Assembly: GCA_038749595.1 (NCBI GenBank)
Contig: JBCDHW010000005.1
Location: 213,239 to 277,238 of the forward strand
From: Parvularcula sp038749595
GTDB taxonomy: Bacteria; Pseudomonadota; Alphaproteobacteria; Caulobacterales; Parvularculaceae
Direction: 5' to 3'
DNA length: 64,000 nt
A model generated the notes under the pieces. It was given only the letters and a program-made list of their open reading frames with translations. It was not told the origin of the DNA and made no database searches. Below, in pieces: positions 15,139 to 23,678 of this stretch. Made by a program: the position numbers and the translations under genes. Within the stretch, counting starts at the first letter, position 1, and the number at the start of each line of letters is the position of its first letter.

Positions 15139-17850
15139 ATGAAGGTATCAACGACACTGCGCACCGCGACGGCGGCCCTTTTGCTGGTGGCGGCTTGCGC
15201 ACCGGCTGGCGGCGGAGGCGATGGCGGCGGGTCAGGGCCTGTCAGCCCGCCCCCTCCACCACCACCTCCTCCTCCTCCGCCTCCGCCGCCGCCTCCACCG
15301 CCGCCGCCTCCCCCTCCTCCGTCGGGGACGACACTGCAGGTGCAGGTGCTGGCGGACCCGGCCCTGGCGCTGGACAGCGACATCAACGACAACAACGCGC
15401 CGCCGGTGCGGAACAATTCGCTGAACACGGCGCAGACGATCACCAGTGAGACCGAGGTTCGCGGCTACATCACCCGAGGCCCGACGTTCCAAGCGTCTGA
15501 CAACTTTCAGAGCACGGATGACCGCGAAGACATTTACGAAGCGACGCTGACCTCAGGCCAAGTGATCTCGCTGAACATCGCAGACTTCTCTCCCCAGACG
15601 GCGGATCAGCTCGACCTTGATCTCTTCCTCCTCGACGAGAACGGTGATGTCGTCAGTTCGTCAATCGAATTCTCTGCGAAGATTGAGCAGATTACGGTGA
15701 CTACGGATGGAAATTATTTCATCGTCGCCGACGCGTTCGCGGGCGGTTCAAACTACAGCCTGACGATCTCTGATGGGGCGAGTACGACGCCGCAAGCACC
15801 TGGCCAGGTGAATATCGCGTCGATGGCGCCGCAGCAGGTGGTGACGCTGGCGAAGGGCGCGGAGGAAGCGTCGGGGCTGCTCCAAGCGTTGAACGCGGAA
15901 GGACGCGGCCAGGCTCAGTTTGATGACGTCCCGACCATCGGTACACGTTATATTGCTTCGGGCGAGATTGCGGAAGCGGAGAGCGGGCCCCTCTCGCTCT
16001 CTTTCCCGCAGCGAAGCCTTGGGATCAGCCGGGATGGTCCGGCGGATGCGGATTATCGCGCGAAACTGGCGCTGCTGCAGCACATCAAGGTCACCAACCA
16101 GAAGGCGAAAGCGCAGGTCGTGCGGCCTGTGCATTATCCCGAGTTCCACGCGGGTCCGCCGCCGGATGCGGATTTGCAGTGGAACCTTCCCGCGGTTGAG
16201 TGGGAGGAAGCACTGACGGCAGTGGAGGCGGATAATCCGAACCCGTCGCGACCGCTGATCGCCATCCTCGACAGCGGCGTCTTGACCGCGCACCCGAAAG
16301 TGGCGCCGATCTTAGTCGACCAACGCGACTTCGTGCCGTCCTTTATCGACGGCGACGGTTTTGATGCTGAAGCCGAAGAAGACGTTGTCGTTAACGAAGC
16401 AAACCCAGACGAGTGCTTTGACTTTCACGGGACGCACGTGGCGACGATCGCGACGGCGCCGCTGGATGGCGGGGTGATCGGTGGGCGGACGATGGTTGGC
16501 GCGCTGCCGTATGCTGATCTTATGATGATCAAGCTTGGCTATAACCGCGATCCGCAGTGTCGGCTGATCGTCGGTGATGTACCCGGAGCAATTCGCTACG
16601 CAGCAGGTCTCCCCAACAGCTCCGGCGTCTTGCCGGCGCGCCGTGCCGACGTGATCAACATGTCGTTCGGCGGACCGGGTCAAAACCCCGCAACCCGCGC
16701 GGCGATTGAGGAAGCGGTGGCGGCCGGAGTCATTGTCGTGGCATCGGCGGGCAATGAGGGCGACGAAGGCGGCGTGCCGCCGATCAACTTCCCCGCGGCA
16801 TACGACGACGTGTTCTCCGTCGCTGCGACGGACATCAACAACGAGCGCGCGCCCTACAGTTCATTCTATCCGCAAGTTGAGATCGCAGCGCCCGGCGGCG
16901 ATGGCCGATTTGATCAGAACAATGACGGCTTAGCCGACGCGGTTGTCGGCGGTGTTGGGCGCCTCAACGATGCCGAGACCGCTTTCGAACCGCGGTACGC
17001 GCTTTATCAGGGTACGTCGATGGCTGCGCCGCATGTGGCCGCGGGCTTTGCACTGATGAAATCGATCTACCCGGAGCTGACGACCGCGGAAGCCCGCCGT
17101 TTGCTCGAGGAGGGGCTGCTGACGACCGACATTGATGCACCGGGCCGTGACAACAATACCGGTTTTGGTCTGGTGTCGTTCCGCAAGATGGCGGAAGCGG
17201 CCATTATGCTGCGCGATGAAGGGCTGAACCTCCCGCCCGATTTTCGCATTGATCCGGCTACGGTCAATCTGGGCAATATCAACGACACCGCGCGCTTGCA
17301 GATCAGCCGTTCGGGGATGCCCGACTTCACGATCGATACCCTGACCTTTACCGGCATGGGCCTCGATGCGACGCAGTTGCTGGCGCCTGTGGCGGTGGAG
17401 GTCGACGCCGACGGGTTTGGCTCTTACGATGTGGCAATTGACCGGCAAAACATTCAGCCTGGGGAGTATGTGGCTGAAGTGTCGATCACGGCGAGCAATG
17501 GCGAAACGAAGAAGGTCCCGGTCACCTTCGCCATCCCCGACGCAAGTTTAGAGGCGGAAACGGGGCCTGCACTGTTCATCCTCGAGCGCTTCGAGAATGG
17601 CGTGTTCAGCGAAGCGCGTATCTTTACGAACACGGAAGGTGCGGGTGCTGAATTTGAGCTCGAGAACCTGGCGGACGGGTCGTACCGCCTCATCTTCGCC
17701 ACGGACATGGACAATGACGGCGGGATCTGCGACCCCGGCGAGCTGGGCGGCAGTTTCCCGGGAGGTGCTTGTGACGCAACCGACGTGTTCACGCTCCCAG
17801 AAGACGAAGACATTGTTATTGAAGCCATTCTTGCCCGTTTGCCGGAGTAA
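15139..17850 (+). CDS. S8 (subtilisin-like) serine protease lipoprotein with polyproline linker
   Basis: A 903-residue secreted protease. It begins with a lipoprotein signal (LLLVAAC), a Gly-rich spacer and 25 consecutive prolines (15247-15321), then a PPC-like beta domain (DLDLFLLDENGDVVSS) and the S8 catalytic domain: Asp378 in AILDSGVLTAHP, His433 in FHGTHVATIA, Asn in ASAGNEGDEG and Ser627 in GTSMAAPHVAAG. The C-terminal ~270 residues look like beta-sandwich domains. The triad is intact. The lipid anchor and rigid proline stalk would hold the protease away from the outer membrane. The SleB-type hydrolase gene follows 16 bases downstream. Confidence 0.92.
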   Translation: MKVSTTLRTATAALLLVAACAPAGGGGDGGGSGPVSPPPPPPPPPPPPPPPPPPPPPPPPPSGTTLQVQVLADPALALDSDINDNNAPPVRNNSLNTAQTITSETEVRGYITRGPTFQASDNFQSTDDREDIYEATLTSGQVISLNIADFSPQTADQLDLDLFLLDENGDVVSSSIEFSAKIEQITVTTDGNYFIVADAFAGGSNYSLTISDGASTTPQAPGQVNIASMAPQQVVTLAKGAEEASGLLQALNAEGRGQAQFDDVPTIGTRYIASGEIAEAESGPLSLSFPQRSLGISRDGPADADYRAKLALLQHIKVTNQKAKAQVVRPVHYPEFHAGPPPDADLQWNLPAVEWEEALTAVEADNPNPSRPLIAILDSGVLTAHPKVAPILVDQRDFVPSFIDGDGFDAEAEEDVVVNEANPDECFDFHGTHVATIATAPLDGGVIGGRTMVGALPYADLMMIKLGYNRDPQCRLIVGDVPGAIRYAAGLPNSSGVLPARRADVINMSFGGPGQNPATRAAIEEAVAAGVIVVASAGNEGDEGGVPPINFPAAYDDVFSVAATDINNERAPYSSFYPQVEIAAPGGDGRFDQNNDGLADAVVGGVGRLNDAETAFEPRYALYQGTSMAAPHVAAGFALMKSIYPELTTAEARRLLEEGLLTTDIDAPGRDNNTGFGLVSFRKMAEAAIMLRDEGLNLPPDFRIDPATVNLGNINDTARLQISRSGMPDFTIDTLTFTGMGLDATQLLAPVAVEVDADGFGSYDVAIDRQNIQPGEYVAEVSITASNGETKKVPVTFAIPDASLEAETGPALFILERFENGVFSEARIFTNTEGAGAEFELENLADGSYRLIFATDMDNDGGICDPGELGGSFPGGACDATDVFTLPEDEDIVIEAILARLPE

Positions 17851-17866
17851 ACGGGCATACGGACGA

Positions 17867-18430
17867 ATGGCTCGGGCGTGCGGGTTCCGGCCTCTCGCTG
17901 CCGCCGCGATTGTGTTGCTCGCGGCCTGCGACGGTGGGCGCGAAGTGCCGCCGCCGACCCAAGATATTCAGTTCCCGGTTGATCCGGCGAAGCTGAAAGA
18001 GGCTGCTGCACGGGCCGCTGATCAGCCAGCGGAGGATCCCTTCGCGTTGGATGATCCGCAGACGTGCCTTGCGATGGTGATGTATCATGAAGCCCGCGGC
18101 GAAGGGGAACTGGCCATGGTGGCGGTCGGTCAAGTGGTCATCAACCGGGTCGACCATCGCCGCTTCCCTAGCTCGGTCTGCGGCGTCGTCCGGCAGGGCG
18201 GTGAGACCGCGCCGTGCCAATTCAGCTGGTGGTGCGATGGCCGTTCTGATCTGCCGCGCGAAGAAAGTGCTTGGGAGAACGCGCGTGATCTCGCCGCACG
18301 GGTGCTGGCAGGCTCAGAGCCTGATCCGACGGGGGGTGCGACGTATTTTTACTCCGGCCCCGACCCCTATTGGGCGGCCAGTTTTACGGAAACTACACGC
18401 ATCGGTGGCCACATTTTCATGGTTGAGTAA
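17867..18430 (+). CDS. SleB-type cell wall hydrolase lipoprotein
   Basis: A 187-residue protein with a lipoprotein signal (AIVLLAACDGG) and a C-terminal Hydrolase_2/SleB domain: LAMVMYHEARGEGELAMVAV with the catalytic Glu in HEARGE, VINRVDHRRFPSSVCGVV and CQFSWWCDG. SleB-like enzymes are lytic transglycosylases acting on peptidoglycan. The open frame extends upstream into the protease gene, but the ATG at 17867 gives a proper lipoprotein signal. It probably shares a transcript with the S8 protease. Confidence 0.88.
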   Translation: MARACGFRPLAAAAIVLLAACDGGREVPPPTQDIQFPVDPAKLKEAAARAADQPAEDPFALDDPQTCLAMVMYHEARGEGELAMVAVGQVVINRVDHRRFPSSVCGVVRQGGETAPCQFSWWCDGRSDLPREESAWENARDLAARVLAGSEPDPTGGATYFYSGPDPYWAASFTETTRIGGHIFMVE

Positions 18431-18505
18431 CCCTATTCTTCTTTAGGTTGTCCTCGCGGCGCGACACATTTCTGCGCGTCGATCTGGTTGTGGAGGACGA
18501 ACCCC

Positions 18506-19249
18506 ATGAAGACCCCATCTCTGCTCGCCCTGGCGGTGAGCGTTTCAGCTTTTGCCCTAAGCCCTGCCCAGGCCAGCAATGTGATCGCTGGCGAAGACTT
18601 CGAAGGCACCGTCGCGTTCTCAAGCGTCTTTTCCGATGCTTATGGCACCGGCGCGACAAGCCCGTCGGATCCTGGCGACTCGCCGGACCTCTTCGGTGTA
18701 CTGAACGATGATGGCTCCGATGCGGAGAACAGCATCGACCAGGACGGCGCGAGCAACGCCACGAACTATTTCTTCGTTGAAGATGCTGATGGGCGCTTGG
18801 ATGTCTTTTTCGACAGCCTACAGAACATCGATACGGCGCGGTTTCGTCAGCTTACGCTCGACTTTGACCTCGCCACCGGCGGCGATTTTGAGAACGACGA
18901 CGCGTTTGGTCTCATCATCAACGGCAACCTGGTCTCCACAACGCCCGGCAATTCTCTTCAATTTCAATCGGATGGCACCTTCCGTGAAGGGAGACCAGGC
19001 TTTCCGGACGGAATCACCGGCGGGTTCGTTTCGGTGAGCGATTTGCTGGGAAGCGCGATCGATCTTTCGGTTTTCGACGGCCAAGCGATCTCGATCGGCT
19101 TTGCGTTCCAGACCAACTCGAACGGCGAAGACATCGCCATCGACAACATCCGGTTGACCGGAACGGCTGTGCCAATCCCCGGCGCAGCCCTCCTCTTCGG
19201 CGGAGCTTTGGCCGCAGGGACAGCCCGGCGGTTCGTCGGTAAGGCTTAA
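18506..19249 (+). CDS. Secreted protein with VPxPGA-type C-terminal sorting signal
   Basis: A 247-residue exoprotein with a Sec signal peptide (ending SPAQAS), an Asp-rich beta domain resembling those of PEP/VPLPA-CTERM substrates, and a C-terminal tripartite signal: VPIPGAALLFGGALAAG followed by TARRF. Such tails are recognised by exosortase-type transpeptidases (VPLPA-CTERM type in Alphaproteobacteria). No exosortase gene is in the window. GGAGG lies 9 bases before the ATG. A terminator follows at 19302. Confidence 0.75.
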   Translation: MKTPSLLALAVSVSAFALSPAQASNVIAGEDFEGTVAFSSVFSDAYGTGATSPSDPGDSPDLFGVLNDDGSDAENSIDQDGASNATNYFFVEDADGRLDVFFDSLQNIDTARFRQLTLDFDLATGGDFENDDAFGLIINGNLVSTTPGNSLQFQSDGTFREGRPGFPDGITGGFVSVSDLLGSAIDLSVFDGQAISIGFAFQTNSNGEDIAIDNIRLTGTAVPIPGAALLFGGALAAGTARRFVGKA

Positions 19250-19301
19250 CGCGAAGAACGGATCGCGGCCTGACCCCGCCCCGTTGTACACACTTCAGGA
19301 G

Positions 19302-19332
19302 ACGGGCTGCCCGCGAGGGCGGCCCGTTTTTT
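19302..19332 (+). terminator. Intrinsic terminator after the sorting-signal protein gene
   Basis: A near-perfect stem (CGGGCTGCCC with GGGCGGCCCG, one internal mismatch) with a GCGA loop, then six T. Confidence 0.88.
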
Positions 19333-19441
19333 GTGGGGTTTTGTGTGCGCTACCGGCTTTTAGCCTATTTGAGCGCTTGTTGCGTGCGCTACCGGCCCTT
19401 GGCGTCGATGAGCGTGGGGAAGGTAACGCGAGGCCAAAAAC

Positions 19442-19552
19442 CTCTCCCTTGGGAGAGGTCCAAATCTGCGATTTGGGGTGAGGCCTCCAAAGCTCCGCCC
19501 CCAGAACACCCTCACGCGAAATCAACAGATTTCGATCTCTCCCAAGGGAGAG
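19442..19552. repeat. Long imperfect inverted repeat (CTCTCCCTTGGGAGAG ends)
   Basis: The left arm (19442-19483) and right arm (19509-19552) are near-complementary over ~43 bases. Each outer end carries the self-complementary CTCTCCCTTGGGAGAG, followed by an AAATCTG..GATTT element and GTGAGG. The centre is ~25 bases. It is intergenic and looks like a dispersed palindromic repeat of the REP/MITE kind. Confidence 0.7.
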
Positions 19553-19569
19553 ATGGGCGCTAAGCCATC

Positions 19570-19697
19570 CGTCATCCCGGAAGCGGCAAAGCCGCTATCC
19601 GGGACCCATGGACCAAGCGCTCCGCTCTATCCAGCGTGTACGGACGGCCTCATCAGACCCTGGGTCCCGGATAAGCCTCCGGCTTTCCGGGATGACG
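19570..19697. repeat. Second intergenic inverted repeat (CGTCATCCCGG ends)
   Basis: The left arm 19570-19608 and right arm 19661-19697 are inverted copies: CGTCATCCCGG, a Pu-rich GCGGC/GCCGG hairpin and TATCCGGGACCCA on one side, TGGGTCCCGGATA and CCGGGATGACG on the other. A ~52-base spacer separates them. It lies directly beside the first repeat, with no gene between. Confidence 0.7.
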
Positions 19698-19789
19698 GGT
19701 GTTGAGTAAGGTAAGTGAGGATCGACCTGCGAAGCGCAGGCCGGAGAAGAGGCTGGGCAAGCGTGTAGCTAAATGGAGTTGCTATGCCA

Positions 19790-20512
19790 CTATGCTTTCT
19801 GAACCGAAGGAACCCACTTATCGTTCGATATATCCACCGCATCTGTAAGACAATCACTCGCCCCCTGGATGAGCGTTTTGAACTGATCGATCCGAAAATC
19901 CCTGTAGAGAACTGCTGAGAGCGGGGCGCTACCATCCTCTTGTTCGAAATGGTGACTTGCAATTGTTCTCAAGTTACAGTGCACATCTGAGCATAAAGGG
20001 ACGTACACCGAGGAGTACAACGACTCCAATCCAGCGAGCCGAAACTTCTCACTTGGCTCGAGAGGCTTCAAGTTTGGGTTCTGCTTCCTTAACTCTGACA
20101 ACCGTTTTCCGTTGTCGGACAAAAGGGATTTGGTGCGTTGATCTCTTTTGATCTTGGGCGATACCCGGATCACACCCTCCAATAAATTCTGTGTCCGGAC
20201 ACAATCATCGTACTCAAGCGATATGATTGTTGCGGGGGCAGAGTCTAAAAGCTTGAATTGTGCGTACGCCTCAAGGAATGACCTGAAGAGCTGGCGAACG
20301 CCAGCATTAGCCTCATTTCCCATCAAAACGAGTAATGAACCAGCGAGTTCGATTTGTGAACCGAAAAAAGCAAACATAGCTCGCTCAGCTGGATCAACAA
20401 ACCGATACTTGATCCGGAATGCAGTTTGCTGAGCGAGACCGTGGGCTTTTACTAGCGGGCTGAGCAGTTCAGGCTGCTCACACCTCAATTCACGAACAAC
20501 ATGCTTTGCCAA
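19790..20512 (-). CDS. DUF5677 family protein
   Basis: A 240-residue soluble, mostly helical protein. RQLFRSFLEAYAQFKLLD near the middle and a later Tyr/Ser/His segment (YSSVYVPLCSDVHCNLRTIA) fit DUF5677, a family common in mobile and defence-associated gene neighbourhoods but without known activity. It starts with TTG only two bases after the nrdB stop, with AAGGGG inside the end of nrdB, so translation appears coupled. Its base composition is visibly more AT-rich than that of its neighbours, suggesting acquisition. The palindromic repeats lie just beyond its 3' end. Confidence 0.65.
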   Translation of the reverse strand: MAKHVVRELRCEQPELLSPLVKAHGLAQQTAFRIKYRFVDPAERAMFAFFGSQIELAGSLLVLMGNEANAGVRQLFRSFLEAYAQFKLLDSAPATIISLEYDDCVRTQNLLEGVIRVSPKIKRDQRTKSLLSDNGKRLSELRKQNPNLKPLEPSEKFRLAGLESLYSSVYVPLCSDVHCNLRTIASHHFEQEDGSAPLSAVLYRDFRIDQFKTLIQGASDCLTDAVDISNDKWVPSVQKA

Positions 20513-20514
20513 CC

Positions 20515-21534
20515 CTACCCCTTCGCCTTATCAAACATAGCCCAGACGCCTTCGGCGCCGTGCCAGCTGCCTTGGGTGGCGCCTTTGGAGTATTCTGTGG
20601 CGCGGGCTTCGAAGAAGTTGGCGTGCTCGACACCGTTGAGCATTTCGCGGAGCCATGGCAGCGGGTGCTTGGATACTCCGTACACGTGCGGAAGGCCGAG
20701 TTGCTCAAGGCGCCAATCGGCGATGTGGCGAATGTACTGCTTGATATCGTCCGGGGTCATGCCGGGAACATCGCCCATTTCGAAGGCGAGATCGATGAAC
20801 CGGTCTTCCAAGCCGACCACCGTCTTACAGCAATCGACGATATCGTCCGCCACCGACTTGGTCAGGCAGTTGGTCTCCGCCGCAAAGGTGTGGAAGAGCT
20901 TGATCATCCCCTCGCAGTGGAGGCTCTCATCACGGATCGACCAGGTCACGATCTGGCCCATGCCCTTCATCTTGTTCTGACGCGGGAAGTTCATCAGCAT
21001 AGCGAACGATGCGAACAGCTGAAGACCCTCCGTAAACGCACCAAACATGGCCACGGTGCGGGCGATGTCGGCTTCGTTATCGACGCCGAACTGGCCCATA
21101 TAGTCGTGTTTGTCGGCCATCTCTTTGTAATCGAGGAAGGCCGAGAATTCCGACTCGGGCATGCCGATCGTTTCCAGGAGCAGCGCGTAGGCGGCGACGT
21201 GGATCGTCTCAATGTTGGAGAACGCGGCCAGCATCATCTTCACTTCGACGGGTTTGAAGACGCGGGCATAGCGCTCCATGTAATTGTCGTTCACCTCAAC
21301 ATCGGATTGGGTGAAGAACCGGAAGATCTGTGTCAGGAGGTTCCGCTCGCCGTCGGACAGCGCACGCGCCCAGTCTTTGCAGTCCTCGCCCAGGGGCACC
21401 TCTTCGGGCATCCAGTGGACCTGCTGCTGCTTCTTCCAGAAATCGAACGCCCACGGATAACGATGCGGCTTGTAGCCCTTGGACGGGATCATCAAGCCAG
21501 GAAGTTGGGGGCCATTTTCTGGGACGTCGAACAT
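20515..21534 (-). CDS. nrdB: Ribonucleotide-diphosphate reductase subunit beta
   Basis: A 339-residue class Ia R2 subunit that makes the tyrosyl radical for dNTP synthesis. Diiron ligands and radical-site context are visible in DVEVNDNYMERY, SNIETIHVAAYALLLETIG, SIRDESLHCEGM and the C-terminal YSKGATQGSW. The ATG at 21534 with GGAGAG upstream gives the normal length; the open frame extends further, but that part is not family-like. nrdA is not adjacent. NrdR-like boxes lie upstream. Confidence 0.95.
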   Translation of the reverse strand: MFDVPENGPQLPGLMIPSKGYKPHRYPWAFDFWKKQQQVHWMPEEVPLGEDCKDWARALSDGERNLLTQIFRFFTQSDVEVNDNYMERYARVFKPVEVKMMLAAFSNIETIHVAAYALLLETIGMPESEFSAFLDYKEMADKHDYMGQFGVDNEADIARTVAMFGAFTEGLQLFASFAMLMNFPRQNKMKGMGQIVTWSIRDESLHCEGMIKLFHTFAAETNCLTKSVADDIVDCCKTVVGLEDRFIDLAFEMGDVPGMTPDDIKQYIRHIADWRLEQLGLPHVYGVSKHPLPWLREMLNGVEHANFFEARATEYSKGATQGSWHGAEGVWAMFDKAKG

Positions 21535-21619
21535 AGGTCTCTCCGGGACGCGAAAGGTGCTGCCCCGACTTCGTGGGGCGATTCTGCTTTCTTGGGGTTT
21601 GGTTAACGATGTCTTAGGC

Positions 21620-21677
21620 ACACGATATCTTGTGTGTGAGAACAACGAAACACCTGTTTCTCCACAAGATGAAGTGT
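21620..21677. promoter_or_regulatory. Pair of NrdR-box-like sites upstream of nrdB
   Basis: Box 1 (21620-21635), ACACGATATCTTGTGT, is a strong match to the NrdR palindrome ACACnATATnTnGTGT. Box 2 (21662-21677), CCACAAGATGAAGTGT, keeps the CACAA and GTGT ends. The centres are 42 bp apart, an integral four helical turns, as expected for NrdR tandem boxes. They lie ~85-145 bases before nrdB. The rest of the 380-base gap to the lpxR-like gene has a hairpin at 21846-21878 (9-bp stem). Confidence 0.7.
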
Positions 21678-21914
21678 CAGCCTGTCGCAGTAAGGCCTTG
21701 CCAGTTGGCCCTGTCGCTCTGTTTGGTCGTGGCGAGAGGGGGTTATTGCCGCTGGTTCGCGCTGCGCTTGAACGCCGTTCGGACGGTCGCGGAAAAAGGC
21801 GCACGTCCAGGCGCCCCGCCCGCTTACAAGATCGCCACCTGATCCCGCAGGCGCAGGTTGCGCATGGCCGCGCCTGCGCTTTGGCGCTATTCTTGAACAG
21901 ATGCTGGGCATGGG

Positions 21915-22937
21915 ATGGGTGTGATGTCTTTCGGTGATCACAGTTTGCGCGGCGCTCTTCTGCTGGCCGCATCGCTTGGCTTCGCATCCGCGCAGGCACC
22001 GGTGCTCGACGATCCGACGGCGACGTGGGCGCTCACCTGGGAGAACGATAGCTTTTTTGGCCTCGACGAGAACTATACGTCGGGGCTTCGCCTATCGTAC
22101 CTCAGCGGCAATCAGAAACTCGACGCTATGGGGCGTTTTGTGGCCGCGTCGATTCTGAAGCTCGACACGGACCCGTCTCGGTTGCGGGTGCGCCGTGGTT
22201 TTTCCATCGCGCAGGAAATCTATACCCCGCGCACGGTCAACGTGACGACGCCGCTCCCCGACGAGCATCCGTATGCCGGCTATCTCTATGGCCGCTTTAC
22301 CCGCCTGATCGAGCAAGTTGATCGGGTCGATGAAGTGTCCCTGGATGTCGGGATCGTTGGGCCCTCTGCCTTGGGGCAACAGGCGCAGGATTTCGTCCAC
22401 AACATCTTCGGGCGTGAGGAATATCTCGGTTGGGATAACCAGATCGACGACACGCCGGCCGTGAATATCAGCTATGCGCGCCAGCGGCGGGTGGCGCACA
22501 GCAAGCGCGATCAAGGCATCGGCTGGGACTGCATCGTCAACGGCGGCTTCAGCTTTGGCACCGTGGAGACGGCTGTCCGCGGCGGCGCCAATGTGCGCAT
22601 CGGACAGAACCTGCGCACCAGCTTTGGACCGCCACGGGTCCGGCCCAGCACCGCCGGCTCCGGCTTCTTTCGCCCGCAGCAAGGGTTGAGTTGGTACGTC
22701 TTTGGCGGGGGCGAAGTGAGCGCGCGGGCTCACAACATCTTCCTCGACGGATCACTCTTCCGTGATGACGACCCCTCGGTGGAGAAACAGGTCGTGATTG
22801 CCGACGTACAATCGGGTGCGGCAATCCAACTGGGCCGCACGCAGCTCACCTTCACGTATGTTGTGCGCACGCAGGAGTTTGCGACCCAGGACGTCAATCA
22901 GCAGTTCGGTGCCTTCAGCATCGCGCGGCGTTTCTAA
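21915..22937 (+). CDS. LpxR-like lipid A deacylase (DUF2219)
   Basis: A 340-residue outer-membrane barrel with a signal peptide (ending FASAQA). DUF2219/LpxR features are WENDSFFGLDENYTSGLRLS (Asn-Asp active-site pair and Thr/Ser), DEHPYAGYLYG, and GPSALGQQAQDFVHNIFG followed by WDNQ, where the catalytic His lies. LpxR removes the 3'-acyloxyacyl chain of lipid A. The C-terminus ends in Phe (IARRF), usual for outer membrane proteins. An ATG at 21924 is an equally good start. Confidence 0.85.
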   Translation: MGVMSFGDHSLRGALLLAASLGFASAQAPVLDDPTATWALTWENDSFFGLDENYTSGLRLSYLSGNQKLDAMGRFVAASILKLDTDPSRLRVRRGFSIAQEIYTPRTVNVTTPLPDEHPYAGYLYGRFTRLIEQVDRVDEVSLDVGIVGPSALGQQAQDFVHNIFGREEYLGWDNQIDDTPAVNISYARQRRVAHSKRDQGIGWDCIVNGGFSFGTVETAVRGGANVRIGQNLRTSFGPPRVRPSTAGSGFFRPQQGLSWYVFGGGEVSARAHNIFLDGSLFRDDDPSVEKQVVIADVQSGAAIQLGRTQLTFTYVVRTQEFATQDVNQQFGAFSIARRF

Positions 22938-23004
22938 GTGATCGTGTAACCCCTGGCCGCTATTTGCGAACAACAGACTGTTCACGAGCCACGAGAGCCC
23001 CGTC

Positions 23005-23658
23005 ATGCGCGCCATCACAGCCCTATGCTTCCTTGCCTTCAGCGGCGGTCTTGCCGTTGCTGAGCCTGCCGATAAAGCCGAGCCTGTCCTCGAAGACCTG
23101 CTGGTTGCCGGCGGATGCTTCTGGTGTGTCGAAGCCGACCTCGAGAAAGTCGACGGGATCTTCGACGTGGTTTCGGGATATGCGGGCGGGCGGAATGCCA
23201 ACCCGACTTACCAAAATTATAGCTCCAACGGCCACCGCGAAGTGGCGCTTGTCAAATATGATCCGGATACGATCAGCTTTGACGAGGTGATGGCGTTCTT
23301 TATCCGGACGATCGATGTCACCGACGACGGTGGGCAGTTCTGCGATCGCGGCTACGGCTATTCGACGGCGGTCTACTACGGCACCGAAGCCGAGCGGGTC
23401 AGCCTTGAACGGATCATTGCCGAAGGCGAAGAAGAGATCGGACGCGAGATCGTCACGCCGATCGAAGCTGAGCCGACCTTCTATCCGGCTGAGGACTATC
23501 ACCAGGACTATTACATGAAAAACCCGCGGCGGTATGGTGTGTACCGCGGTCTTTGCGGACGCGACCGAACGGTGCGCGGTGTCTGGGGTCAATCAGCAGG
23601 CGAGTTGATCAGTGGTCGGAAGAAAACGACTGCGGTGAGCACGAAACGTAACGGGTAA
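23005..23658 (+). CDS. msrA: Peptide-methionine (S)-S-oxide reductase, exported
   Basis: A 217-residue MsrA with the catalytic motif GGCFWC (nucleophile Cys38) and the conserved ATYxEVCSG-equivalent GYAGGRNANPTYQNYSSNGH. A hydrophobic N-terminus ending LAVA suggests export, so the enzyme probably repairs oxidised periplasmic proteins. Resolving cysteines (C in GQFCDRG and GLCGRD) are present. It is convergent with the sugar-nucleotide gene. Confidence 0.93.
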   Translation: MRAITALCFLAFSGGLAVAEPADKAEPVLEDLLVAGGCFWCVEADLEKVDGIFDVVSGYAGGRNANPTYQNYSSNGHREVALVKYDPDTISFDEVMAFFIRTIDVTDDGGQFCDRGYGYSTAVYYGTEAERVSLERIIAEGEEEIGREIVTPIEAEPTFYPAEDYHQDYYMKNPRRYGVYRGLCGRDRTVRGVWGQSAGELISGRKKTTAVSTKRNG

Positions 23659-23678
23659 ACCCCCGCGGGCGCTCGGCG

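Noticed and set aside
14859..15443. Poly-glycine frame on the minus strand
   Set aside because: It is the complement of the polyproline codons of the S8 protease.
20506..21606. 366-codon plus-strand frame opposite nrdB
   Set aside because: It is fully antisense to a clear R2 gene and its protein has no recognisable domain.
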